A DNA stretch of 63,415 bases from an uncultured Selenomonadales bacterium. GTDB taxonomy: Bacteria; Bacillota; Negativicutes; Selenomonadales; Selenomonadaceae. Within the stretch, counting starts at the first letter, position 1. Each line of letters opens with the position of its first letter. The position numbers and the translations under genes were made by a program. Location: positions 1-63,415 of the forward strand of contig CALFJB010000085.1 of assembly GCA_937877565.1 (NCBI GenBank). The letters run 5' to 3'. The notes under the pieces are model-generated. The model made no database searches. It was not told where the DNA came from and saw only the letters and a program-made list of their open reading frames with translations. This document shows positions 40,868-49,218 of this stretch, piece by piece.

Positions 40868-40913
40868 AACCCCCAAGCCTCTCGCGGTAATTTAGAGGTC
40901 TTGGGGGGTTTTT
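40868..40913 (+). terminator. Strong terminator of the small ORF
   Basis: AACCCCCAAGCCTCT faces AGAGGTCTTGGGGGG, followed by TTTTT. The other strand lacks a T-run, so mod transcripts should pass. Confidence 0.88.
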
Positions 40914-41009
40914 CTTGCGCCTGTGACACCTATTGATATTTTGCTTAACCTGATTTTATCTATTTCACGTTGAAATATTAACACGTAACTAAAATTTTTG
41001 CAAGTATTT

Positions 41010-42905
41010 TTAATCGCCGTAAAAACTGCGCGAAAATTTTTTATCAGCCGCACTAATATTAAAATCTTCATCGTCAATATCGCAGTAATTCACATAGAGT
41101 AAATTTTTATCCAGCAACTCCATTAAAAAGCGTTGCTGATTTTCAAGCGTCAACTCTTTAAAATCGTCTACAGCCGCGTCAATATCAGCCGGAAAAATCT
41201 TGTAGCTGATGTAGCCGCTTTCAACCATTCGCTTATAAATCGCCCAAATTGTTTCAAAAGTTTTTGCCGCTTGTATTTCCTCTACAAAGTTTTGATTCAA
41301 TTTTTTAAGTTCGCAGTAAACAATAGAAGAATTTGGCGCAATTTTTTTCATAACAATAATATTGCGTTGCAAAGTTTCAGTTTCGATATAATCCATTTGC
41401 TCGACAAGTATAAAACGCCTGTTGCCGCCGTCATTTTTGTTAATTTCCATAACTGCTTGCCCGGTTGTACCACTGCCGCCGAAAAAATCAAGTATCAAGG
41501 CGTTTTTGTCATTTTTTACAACGGCGTTGAGACATTCCATAACGGTATACAAAGACTTTGGATAAGAAAAGACCGTATCAGGCAAAATATTTTTCAGTAA
41601 CTGCGTGCCATTAACGCTTGCATCAAATTTTGAATCCGTCCACACTGTTTTATAAGCACCAAAATTTTTGCCAATTTCAATATCGTAGCCGAATTTATTT
41701 TTTTTGACTCTCAACAAATCAAGAATACTTTCAACCGACTGCCGAGCATAACGCCATTTTCTTTCTACGCCCTTTGAATCAATCGGGTAAATATAATATT
41801 CGTCGTCAACTTTAACAGTCTGCGCCGTTGGATGAAAATTATCAGCTGAAACTTCGCCGAAGCCGACAATTTTTTCATTCTTTACAATGATAGGATAAAA
41901 ACAATTTTTGGCGTCCGTGCGCAGGGATTCACCGCCCCAATTTCTAAGCGGCGACCAGTCAATTTCATTTTCGTTAAGTGTCCTTTCGCAAATAACATCA
42001 ACATTTTTTGGCGTAACAAAAATTGCAAATTCGTGAGTGTAAGAAAATTTTGAGCCGATTGTGCCGCGTGGATTGTGAATTACGGTAATGCAGTCAATAT
42101 CATATTCGGGAAAAATTTCTTCAATCAAAATTTGCAGGCGTGGTTGTTCATTTTTATCAATCGCAACTATTAGCACGCCGGTTTTAGCCAACAATTTTTT
42201 TGCCATTTCCAAACGATTTTTCATAAATACAAGCCACGTCGAACGGTTAAAGCTGTTGTTGTAGGCGAAAGTATTTGCATTGCTTTGAGGATTATACGGC
42301 GGGTCAATGTAAATGCACTTGATTTTATTTTGAAAACGTTTCAGTAGGCACGCTAACGCCAATAAATTATTTCCCTTCATTATCAAATTGTCAGTGTCAG
42401 AAAATTTTTCGGCAGATTGCACGCCGTCAGCAGAAAATTTCTTCGCGCAGGTTAATACTTTCGGCTCAAAAAGTCTGTCAATATCTTCAGCGGCTAAAAT
42501 TTCATTGTAGAAAATTTCGGAGCGTTTTTGATCGTCTTTAGTTTGCCCGCCCTCAAGTACGCAGTCTTTATACGGAAAAGCTAATTCGACGCTGTCAGCA
42601 GTTGAAAGAAATTCTCCGCGCTCATCGACAAGCCCAATTTTATTTTTAAAGCGCGTGTAACTGCCGGGCAAAAATTCACGGTTATTCACCATCCAAGAAA
42701 ATTCCTGCGCCTTGAAAATTTTTATGCCGTCCACTTCCACAAAAAATTTTTCGGCGTTTTTAGAATCATTCAGCAAAATTTTCAAAAGTTTGGCGTCGTA
42801 TTTCATAGCGGCTTCAATTGCGACGTTTCTTAAAAATTGCCCGTCGATTGAAAAAAATCTTTCGTCCTGCTTGAGTAAATTCTTCAGATATTCAAAAAAA
42901 TTCAT
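41010..42905 (-). CDS. Type III DNA adenine methyltransferase, Mod subunit
   Basis: 631 residues. Beta-class order: catalytic DPPYN in CIYIDPPYNPQSN (~residue 200) precedes SAM motif FGGSGTTGQAV (~480). The region between (~residues 260-450) is the target-recognition domain. Mod sets the recognition sequence for methylation and, with Res, restriction. GAGGT precedes the ATG. No homopolymer or short repeat that would make it a phase-variable phasevarion gene was noticed. It is divergent from potD. Confidence 0.92.
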   Translation of the reverse strand: MNFFEYLKNLLKQDERFFSIDGQFLRNVAIEAAMKYDAKLLKILLNDSKNAEKFFVEVDGIKIFKAQEFSWMVNNREFLPGSYTRFKNKIGLVDERGEFLSTADSVELAFPYKDCVLEGGQTKDDQKRSEIFYNEILAAEDIDRLFEPKVLTCAKKFSADGVQSAEKFSDTDNLIMKGNNLLALACLLKRFQNKIKCIYIDPPYNPQSNANTFAYNNSFNRSTWLVFMKNRLEMAKKLLAKTGVLIVAIDKNEQPRLQILIEEIFPEYDIDCITVIHNPRGTIGSKFSYTHEFAIFVTPKNVDVICERTLNENEIDWSPLRNWGGESLRTDAKNCFYPIIVKNEKIVGFGEVSADNFHPTAQTVKVDDEYYIYPIDSKGVERKWRYARQSVESILDLLRVKKNKFGYDIEIGKNFGAYKTVWTDSKFDASVNGTQLLKNILPDTVFSYPKSLYTVMECLNAVVKNDKNALILDFFGGSGTTGQAVMEINKNDGGNRRFILVEQMDYIETETLQRNIIVMKKIAPNSSIVYCELKKLNQNFVEEIQAAKTFETIWAIYKRMVESGYISYKIFPADIDAAVDDFKELTLENQQRFLMELLDKNLLYVNYCDIDDEDFNISAADKKFSRSFYGD

Positions 42906-42949
42906 AGCAATACCTCAATCAGTTTTTGTTAAAATTTTACTGCAAAATA

Positions 42950-42958
42950 TGATATAAT
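42950..42958 (+). promoter_or_regulatory. Extended -10 for potD
   Basis: TGaTATAAT, 29 bases before the potD start. It shows potD can be expressed apart from potABC. Confidence 0.5.
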
Positions 42959-42986
42959 TCAAAGAAAAGGTGTTAGGAGAATGATA

Positions 42987-44039
42987 TTGAGAAATTTAAT
43001 TTTTATAATTATCGTGGCGATTTTAAGCGGCGGTTGCAGTTTTGCCGAAGACGACGCCGAAGAAAATGCAGTCTACGTCTACAACTGGGGCGATTATTTA
43101 GACCCTGAAACTATTAAAAAATTTGAAGAAGAAACGGGAATTACGGTAATTTACGACGAATACGACACGAATGAAAGTATGTACCCGCGAATTGCTGAAG
43201 GTGCGGTTCATTACGACGTTATTTGCCCGTCAGATTATATGATTCAGAAAATGATTGACAACGATTTAATTCAGCCGCTGGACTTTGAAAAACTTCCCAA
43301 CGCAAAAAAATATATTGGCGCAGATTTTTTTGAGCAGTCTAAAACTTTCGACCCTGAAAATAAATATTCCGTGCCGTATTGTTGGGGAACGGTCGGGATA
43401 ATGTACAACAAAAATTTAGTTGAAGAGCCGGTTGACAGTTGGAAAATTTTATGGGACGAAAAATATAAAAACGAAATTTTAATGCAGGATTCATCACGAG
43501 ACGCGCTAATGATACCGCTGAAATTGTTGGGGCGCAGTTTAAACGAAACAGACAAAGAAATAATTGCAAAGGCGCGGGATATGTTAATAGCGCAAAAACC
43601 GTTGGTGCAGGCGTACGTTGTAGACGAGGCGAAAGACAAGTTAATTTCCGGCGAGGCGGCGTTAGGCGTGGTATTTTCCGGCGAAGCTTTAATGATAATG
43701 CTTGAAAATGACGAAATGGAGTTTGCCGTTCCGAAGGAAGGTACAAATTTTTGGATTGACAGTTGGGTAATTGCCAAAGACGCCGAAAACGTCGATAACG
43801 CGCACAAATTTATAGATTTTATGTGCCGCCCTGAAATTGCCGTGATAAATTTTGACCATTTGGGATATTCCACGCCGAATATTGCAGTACGCGACCTTGA
43901 AGAAGATGAAGAATGGAAAAATTCGCCGGTTGCATTTCCAGACCCCGAAATTTATCAAAATCAAGAGACTTACAAATATTTAGGCAACGAAATGGACAGG
44001 TTTTATAACCGTCAGTGGATGAGAGTTAAAGTTGAATAA
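42987..44039 (+). CDS. potD: Spermidine/putrescine-binding lipoprotein PotD
   Basis: About 350 residues from TTG with GGAG 7 bases upstream (an ATG at 42981 is only one base from it). Signal peptide and lipobox LSGGC; then VYVYNWGDYLDPETIKKFEEETGITVIYDEYDTNE, typical of PotD/PotF. Acidic residues of the polyamine pocket are plausible but not assigned. Its transporter genes potABC end at 38081, before the restriction-modification insert. Confidence 0.93.
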   Translation: MRNLIFIIIVAILSGGCSFAEDDAEENAVYVYNWGDYLDPETIKKFEEETGITVIYDEYDTNESMYPRIAEGAVHYDVICPSDYMIQKMIDNDLIQPLDFEKLPNAKKYIGADFFEQSKTFDPENKYSVPYCWGTVGIMYNKNLVEEPVDSWKILWDEKYKNEILMQDSSRDALMIPLKLLGRSLNETDKEIIAKARDMLIAQKPLVQAYVVDEAKDKLISGEAALGVVFSGEALMIMLENDEMEFAVPKEGTNFWIDSWVIAKDAENVDNAHKFIDFMCRPEIAVINFDHLGYSTPNIAVRDLEEDEEWKNSPVAFPDPEIYQNQETYKYLGNEMDRFYNRQWMRVKVE

Positions 44040-44046
44040 TATCTGC

Positions 44047-44082
44047 AAAAAAATTTCCCGCAATTAACGCGGGATTTTTTAA
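44047..44082. terminator. Bidirectional terminator
   Basis: CCCGC-AATTAAC-GCGGG flanked by A7 and T6. It separates convergent potD and the RiPP-region gene at 44133. Confidence 0.8.
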
Positions 44083-44132
44083 TTTTGATAGTGTGATGAT
44101 AATTTTAAGTATCTAAAAATATCGCAAATATT

Positions 44133-44561
44133 TTAATCTTCCTCATAAGTCAGTGCGTCAGGCACTTTAACGGAAAAATACATATCAACTTTTGTTAAAT
44201 TTTCGTATCCATGCCTACGAAATAAACTAAATATCACTTGATGATTTTTGTAATTAAATAGCCACTCGTCGATATAGCTCACTATCCAAAAATCTATTTC
44301 ATTTTTTAATTCGGTTTCTTTGTGTTCAATTAAAGTAAGTCCTCTTTTTTGTAAAAGAGCTACATATTGTTCTGCAAAGCTGGTGTTGTATTCAAGCGGA
44401 ACGTAGGTATAAACGTGATAACCTTTTGTTTTATTCGACCGTTTACCGTCTGTGACACTGTCACCTGCAACACGTTTGAAATTTGGAATGTCCGCCGCCT
44501 GTGCCTTTACTATTGGAACAATCAAAAAGACTGCCAACATCAACATTAAAAATTTTTTCAT
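44133..44561 (-). CDS. Secreted protein of unknown function
   Basis: 142 residues. Signal peptide to ~22 (MKKFLMLMLAVFLIVPIVKAQA), then a small alpha/beta domain with many aromatic residues (HVYTYVPLEYNTSFAEQYVALLQKRGL...). Not recognised. It lies 31 bases downstream of the ABC exporter on the same strand, so it could be an accessory of the RiPP cluster, for example immunity, or simply the next gene. Confidence 0.65.
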   Translation of the reverse strand: MKKFLMLMLAVFLIVPIVKAQAADIPNFKRVAGDSVTDGKRSNKTKGYHVYTYVPLEYNTSFAEQYVALLQKRGLTLIEHKETELKNEIDFWIVSYIDEWLFNYKNHQVIFSLFRRHGYENLTKVDMYFSVKVPDALTYEED

Positions 44562-44592
44562 ATTAAAAACCGCCTTAAAAAATTTTTATCAG

Positions 44593-46257
44593 TTAAGTAT
44601 CTGTATTTCTTAAAAGTTGAATCGTTACCACGTCTGAAACATATTTGCAAATTTCTTTTTTGTGCGTAACTATGATAATAGTTTTGTCGTGAGTTTGGTT
44701 AGTCAAGCGCGTTAAAAATAATTTTTCAGTTTCGGCGTCAAGCGCGGAGGTCGGCTCATCCATTAAAATCACTTTGCCGGGACGTAAAAAACTTCTTGCA
44801 ATGGCTATTCTTTGCGCCTGCCCTTCACTTATACCGAGTCCGCCTTCACCTATTGCCGTGTCCAAGCCGTCAGGAAAATCTTTAAAAACAAAATCAGCCG
44901 CCGCCGAATAAAGCGCGTTGTTCATTTCGTCTTCAGTGGCGTCAGTTTTGCCCAAAAGTAAATTGTAACGAATTGTACCGCTGATTAAACTGTTGCCTTG
45001 AGGAACGTACACGCAATTACAGCGCGTTTGCGAACTTGCCAAATAATTTTTATCGCCGCCGTAAAAAGTAATACTGCCGTTATTTGGCGTCAAAGTTGCA
45101 AGTAACAACCGTAAAAGCGTAGATTTACCCGCGCCTGTTTCGCCCAAAATTGCCGTAATACTGCAAGGCTTGAAGTCGTGATTGAAATTGCGATATATCC
45201 AGCGCGAATCTTCCTTGTAGCGAAAATCTACATTTTCAAATTTAATTCCTACAGGTACTGAAAACTTGATAAAATTTGTAGTGTCTTCCTTCGGCAAATT
45301 TTCAATTTCCATCAATCTTTCAACAGACGCCATTGAAGTAATAAGCAGCGGGTACTGATGATTAAATTGAATGAACGGAATTTGAATTTGCTCCGCCAGT
45401 TGCAGAAAAACTACCAATTCAACATATGTAAAAGTATTGTTTTGTATGCCGTAAATCCCCCAAATAAAAATGACAATGTAGCTGATATTTAACGCGCCGT
45501 CAATTAACGACATTGCCAAAACATTTAACTTTGTAATGGCTACAATTTTTTCATAAACTTTATTTTGAAGTGATTTTAACCGCTCCCAAATAAACGCGGT
45601 TTTTTCTAAAGTTACAATCAATTCGCGGTGTTGAATATGTTCCTGCATAAATTGATGGGCTTTACTGTCGCAAATTCTTATTTCTCTGGAAATTGGCAAT
45701 AATTTTTTGGCGTAGGATTGACCAAACATTATATTGACGGACATAATTAAAAGTATCACCAAAGTTAAAGCCGAATCAATCGATGCAAGATAAATGCACG
45801 TTGCTACAAGTTGTACAATAGCATAAGTCAATTCGGGAAGAGTTCCTATCAAGCAGTTGGAAACGCTGAAAACATCTGTAGTTATTCGGCTTAGTGAATC
45901 GCCGGAATGTATCCTTGCATTGTAAGAAACGCCGCCGTCAAACAATTCTTTGAAAAATTTTAGTGAAAGTTCATTGTTCATTAAGTAGGATTGTTTTTCG
46001 CGTAAATAAGTTTTAAATTCTTCGCAAAATATGCTAAATATTTTTATTGCCGCCAATGAAACTGCCAACAGTAGGAATGAAAAATTTTTGCCATTTTCGA
46101 CGCCTTCCATAAAAATTTTTGTAACTTCTACAAAAAGCAATGAAAATGTTACCGCTAAAATATTCAGCACTAAAATTATCAGGATAGTTTTCTTTAGCGT
46201 TCCTGCGTGATTGTACAGCCACGCAAAATATTTTTTATTTATATTCTGATATACCAT
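44593..46257 (-). CDS. ABC exporter, fused permease-ATPase, RiPP cluster
   Basis: 554 residues. Membrane domain with about six helices (residues ~18-290), then the ATPase: Walker A ILGETGAGKSTLL (~residue 365), signature GISEGQAQR (a variant of LSGGQ), Walker B VILMDEPTSALD and H-loop IIVTHKK. There is no N-terminal C39 peptidase, so leader cleavage must come from another protein; the ClpP-like gene directly upstream overlaps it by 23 nt. Likely exports the matured Cys-rich peptide (inference from position). Confidence 0.88.
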   Translation of the reverse strand: MVYQNINKKYFAWLYNHAGTLKKTILIILVLNILAVTFSLLFVEVTKIFMEGVENGKNFSFLLLAVSLAAIKIFSIFCEEFKTYLREKQSYLMNNELSLKFFKELFDGGVSYNARIHSGDSLSRITTDVFSVSNCLIGTLPELTYAIVQLVATCIYLASIDSALTLVILLIMSVNIMFGQSYAKKLLPISREIRICDSKAHQFMQEHIQHRELIVTLEKTAFIWERLKSLQNKVYEKIVAITKLNVLAMSLIDGALNISYIVIFIWGIYGIQNNTFTYVELVVFLQLAEQIQIPFIQFNHQYPLLITSMASVERLMEIENLPKEDTTNFIKFSVPVGIKFENVDFRYKEDSRWIYRNFNHDFKPCSITAILGETGAGKSTLLRLLLATLTPNNGSITFYGGDKNYLASSQTRCNCVYVPQGNSLISGTIRYNLLLGKTDATEDEMNNALYSAAADFVFKDFPDGLDTAIGEGGLGISEGQAQRIAIARSFLRPGKVILMDEPTSALDAETEKLFLTRLTNQTHDKTIIIVTHKKEICKYVSDVVTIQLLRNTDT

Positions 46258-46747
46258 TTACAAGTCCCAAATCCTTTGCTTTTTGTGCAGTCAACAAACA
46301 ACCTTTTCGCATTAGGCGTTTCCAGTAAGATTTATTTTTGTTGCTTGCACTTTCCAGAATCGACGCTATTTTATCAGTATTGGCGGACATTTCTTTTACT
46401 TCGCGCAGTAAGTCGGCGGCGGTAAAATCGCCGTTCAAATTTTTTGTAATGGAATGAACATAAAACGACGAACAAGGCAAACTTATTCGCTCCGTACCTG
46501 CGGCAAAAATGATAATCGCCGCAGAATTGACGCAGGAAATATTCACCGTCTTTATTGTACAATCCAACAGTTTCAAAAAATTAAAAAACTCCACTGCAAT
46601 ATCAACGTTGCCGCCGGGCGAAGAAATATAAATTGTCAGCGAATTACTTTCAGGATTTTTTTCAATCAGATTTTTAATTTCAGTTATAAAGGCATGTACA
46701 TTTTCTTCATTTACACTGCCTGTAAAACTAATATCTAAATTTTTCAT
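46235..46747 (-). CDS. ClpP-like serine protease, RiPP cluster
   Basis: 170 residues. The ClpP/SDH fold is shown by YISSPGGNVDIAVEFFNFL (~residues 40-58), Ser75 in CVNSAAIIIFAAG nine residues before the Gly as in ClpP, and His98 in SSFYVHSI. The region of the third residue (Asp in ClpP) reads KSYWKRLMRKG with no Asp at the aligned place, so the triad may be incomplete or rearranged. C-terminal LTAQKAKDLGLVNGI follows ClpP. It lies between the precursor and exporter genes and is the obvious candidate for leader removal. Confidence 0.82.
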   Translation of the reverse strand: MKNLDISFTGSVNEENVHAFITEIKNLIEKNPESNSLTIYISSPGGNVDIAVEFFNFLKLLDCTIKTVNISCVNSAAIIIFAAGTERISLPCSSFYVHSITKNLNGDFTAADLLREVKEMSANTDKIASILESASNKNKSYWKRLMRKGCLLTAQKAKDLGLVNGISEYK

Positions 46748-46771
46748 TTCAAAATTCTTTCTGTTAAATCG

Positions 46772-46811
46772 AAAAAACGGTACGGCTACCTGTGAGGCTA
46801 CCGCACCGTTT
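46772..46811 (-). terminator. Terminator or attenuator after the precursor gene
   Basis: Minus strand: a 15-16 bp stem from AAACGGTGCGGTAGCC to GGTAGCCGTACCGTTT, followed by TTTTTT. Placed between precursor and protease, it would make precursor mRNA more abundant than protease-exporter mRNA. Confidence 0.85.
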
Positions 46812-46878
46812 ACAAGTTAATCATTGCAGGTCGAAAAAAAATCGCCACGATGTTGTGTACAGCTCGTTAAAGATTCTA

Positions 46879-47079
46879 CTATCGTTTTGTGGAGCCGCAG
46901 TTGCCACTACAACCACCTTTGCAACCTCCAGAGCACGAACCCTTACAACCTCCCATACAACCGCCGTAACAATTACAATTAATGTTTGAAGAATCATGCT
47001 TAGCTATTGCGCCATTTTCTTTGCTGTATTCAGCTAATTTGCGTTCCAATGCTTTAAGCGCATCTAAATTCATTTTCAT
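46879..47079 (-). CDS. Cys-rich CX3-repeat RiPP precursor peptide
   Basis: 66 residues; ATG with GGAGG 9 bases upstream. A charged helical leader (residues 1-34, MKMNLDALKALERKLAEYSK...) is followed by a core with eight Cys: Cys35 and then Cys37, 41, 45, 49, 53, 57 and 61, spaced exactly four apart with Gly-rich fillers (YGG, MGG, KGS, SGG, KGG, SGN). It ends GSTKR. Directly downstream of a radical SAM/SPASM maturase, this fits a thioether-forming RiPP substrate (ranthipeptide or sactipeptide class). Which residues are crosslinked is unknown. Confidence 0.88.
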   Translation of the reverse strand: MKMNLDALKALERKLAEYSKENGAIAKHDSSNINCNCYGGCMGGCKGSCSGGCKGGCSGNCGSTKR

Positions 47080-47165
47080 TTTTTTTCGCCTCCTTTCAAT
47101 TTTATATTAGAAACTTATTGATACTTTTGTTTAAAATGCTGAAGTGCTTCCAATAAAAAAATCTA

Positions 47166-48317
47166 TCAAACTGTATAAGGACTTAGGCTTTTTTCTATAT
47201 CCAAATTCTTCAAAATTTTGTAAGCTTGAAGTGCCATTTTGCCATGTTGTGCATCTTTTTCGTCGAGTTTGTCCATTTTAGAAATAAGCTCAACTTGAAA
47301 TTCGCAAGCCGTCAATGCCTCTGCTAAAACCATTGGACACCAACGCTTATCTCTTGTTGCAAGATTGCCACGATATTTATAATTAAAACCTGCACATGTT
47401 GAACAAAAGCGACGCAATACACAAGTTTTGCAATATTCATCAGCCGTAGACTTTGGAGAATCCCAATCAACTGAATCCGCCAATATTGCTCTATCTCCCA
47501 AAACGACAGGTGTAAACATATGACAGCCATATTTTTTACTGTCAATATCATATGTTGCCATATATTTTCCCGTGCCACACCACTTTTTTTGAATTTTTTC
47601 TGTATCTGAAGAATCAAAAACACTTAAATATCTTGATAATCTGTTAAGCGGAGTAAGTGAAGTGTTTTTTAAATAAGCGTCTTTTAATATGCACAGTTGC
47701 TCACGGTACAATTTTGCATCTTCTACTGTCCAATCCACACCTTCAGCTAAAGCTGCCTCAACTTTATAACCTTTTGATTGTATGTCTAAAACGCCTTCCG
47801 CCAAATTTGGTAGTGTTTCTTTTGAAATTGTCATATGAAAAGGCTGAAATTCCCACACTTCATGAAAAAATTCTAGGTCTAAATTGTATTTGTCGGTACC
47901 TCTGTTAGTGGACTGCATTTTAATATTTCCGTCGTAACTTGCACATGCAACCAAATGATCTTTATGTTCACGCAACCAATTTTTTATTTCATCAGTAAGT
48001 AATGTGCCATTCGTTGTTGCAAAGCAAACGTACGGAATATCAATAACGCCGCCTTCAAGCCATTCAACAATTTCTTTAATCAGAGGAAAATTCATGAACG
48101 GTTCGCCGCCCATAAAATCTATCTGCAATTCGTCGAAGTCTTTACTTTCTTTTACAAATTGAGCTTCCTTCAAAATAATTTCTTTAGCCAAATTTATATC
48201 CATATAGGCGTTTTTCTTGTGAGATTCATAGCAGTAACTGCAATTAAGGTTACAGGCGTGAGTAACCATCAGCATACAAGTACGCCTGCGAGTTGAGCCT
48301 TCGTAGCCCCAATCCAT
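47166..48317 (-). CDS. Radical SAM/SPASM peptide maturase
   Basis: 383 residues. The SAM-binding cluster is Cys22-x3-Cys26-x2-Cys29 (HACNLNCSYCYE), followed by the MGGEPF motif (~residue 70). The C-terminal SPASM region holds Cys in WCGTGKYMATYD, YGCHMF, YCKTCVLRRFCSTC and WCPM, for two auxiliary Fe-S clusters as in thioether-forming enzymes. GAGGAGG lies 10 bases before the ATG. It is the first gene of the cluster and is likely to crosslink the Cys-rich peptide 86 bases downstream. Confidence 0.93.
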   Translation of the reverse strand: MDWGYEGSTRRRTCMLMVTHACNLNCSYCYESHKKNAYMDINLAKEIILKEAQFVKESKDFDELQIDFMGGEPFMNFPLIKEIVEWLEGGVIDIPYVCFATTNGTLLTDEIKNWLREHKDHLVACASYDGNIKMQSTNRGTDKYNLDLEFFHEVWEFQPFHMTISKETLPNLAEGVLDIQSKGYKVEAALAEGVDWTVEDAKLYREQLCILKDAYLKNTSLTPLNRLSRYLSVFDSSDTEKIQKKWCGTGKYMATYDIDSKKYGCHMFTPVVLGDRAILADSVDWDSPKSTADEYCKTCVLRRFCSTCAGFNYKYRGNLATRDKRWCPMVLAEALTACEFQVELISKMDKLDEKDAQHGKMALQAYKILKNLDIEKSLSPYTV

Positions 48318-48341
48318 TTAACTTTCGCCTCCTCAATTCGT

Positions 48342-48495
48342 GGTTTATAAAGCACACTTTAAAACCAACGAACATTAAAAATTGATTAAGAATTATTAAA
48401 AAACGCTTAAATCGCTTGCCATTCTTAAAAATTTGTATTATACTGCGCTCAAATAAAATTAGTATTCTGAAAATTAAAGTGTGGTTTTTTAACCA
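48342..48495. mobile_element. MITE-like element with 21-bp terminal inverted repeats
   Basis: The left end GGTTTATAAAGCACACTTTAA (one base over the motif limit is avoided by noting 48342-48362) matches the reverse complement of the right end 48475-48495 at 18 of 21 places; both share CACACTTTAA. The ~154-bp interior has no gene but holds a TATAAT (48442-48437, minus strand) that could drive the RiPP operon. No target-site duplication was seen, so this may instead be a pair of operator sites. Confidence 0.5.
48437..48442 (-). promoter_or_regulatory. Candidate -10 box of the RiPP operon
   Basis: Perfect TATAAT on the minus strand, 120 bases upstream of the maturase start; the -35 region is poor, suggesting activator control or a false match. 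Confidence 0.35.
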
Positions 48496-48518
48496 GAAAA
48501 AAAGACGCCGTAGCGTCG
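48496..48518 (-). terminator. Terminator of the serine recombinase gene
   Basis: Minus strand GACGC-TACG-GCGTC followed by TTTTTTT. It abuts the edge of the inverted-repeat element. Confidence 0.85.
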
Positions 48519-48541
48519 ATATAGAGTTGAAGTAATTCGGC

Positions 48542-49156
48542 TTAATCAGCCGGATTATTTTTTTGCGAAAATTTTTTTACCCAATTTAAAAAAGTATTGT
48601 GCGTAGTACCGAGCATTTTACCGGCAGTTCGCGCAGAAATTTTACCCTCTTGCCACAGCTGATAAACTTCAGAAAAATTTTTGGGAATTTGTTTTGCAGG
48701 ACGCCCAAATTTTACGCCGCGTTTTATCGCCGCAGAAATTCCCTCTGATTGGCGTTGCCGATTCATTTCACGTTCAACCTGCGCGAAGTAAGACAGCAAA
48801 TTTAATGCAATGTCAGTTATCAAACTGCCGAGTAAATCTTTGTGTTGGCGCGTGTCCAAAAGCGGCATATCAAGCACAACAATATCAGCGCGTTTTATTT
48901 TCGTGATAATTCGCCACTGTTCGATAATTTCAGCGTAATTTCTGCCGAGTCTGTCAATACTTTGCACAATCAAAATATCATTCGGCTTTAAACTTTTCAG
49001 CAACCTTTTATAGGCGGGGCGTTCAAAATTTTTACCGCTTTTCTTGTCGATAAAAATATTTTTTTCGCAGACGCCGAAATTTTTTAGGGCGATAATTTGT
49101 TTGGAAATGTTTTGCTCCTTTGAAGAAACGCGGGCGTAGCCATAAATTTTACTCAC
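48542..49156 (-). CDS. Serine recombinase (resolvase/invertase family)
   Basis: 204 residues from GTG with GGAG 7 bases upstream; an earlier start lacks an RBS. Catalytic Ser is in YGYARVSS (~residue 9), with the Arg-rich active site RLLKSLKPNDILIVQSIDRLGRN (~residues 48-70), and a C-terminal helix-turn-helix (ISARTAGKMLGTTHNTFLNW). Length and layout match Hin/Gin/Tn3-type enzymes. No gix/hix-like crossover pair was identified nearby, so whether it inverts or resolves DNA is open. Confidence 0.9.
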   Translation of the reverse strand: MSKIYGYARVSSKEQNISKQIIALKNFGVCEKNIFIDKKSGKNFERPAYKRLLKSLKPNDILIVQSIDRLGRNYAEIIEQWRIITKIKRADIVVLDMPLLDTRQHKDLLGSLITDIALNLLSYFAQVEREMNRQRQSEGISAAIKRGVKFGRPAKQIPKNFSEVYQLWQEGKISARTAGKMLGTTHNTFLNWVKKFSQKNNPAD

Positions 49157-49218
49157 TATAAAAACTCCAATCTTGATTAAACTAACATAAAAAATTTTCA
49201 AAAAATTTTAAATTAGTA

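Noticed and set aside
41010..42905. Phase-variable mod gene (phasevarion)
   Set aside because: No long simple-sequence repeat was seen in the coding region or just upstream.
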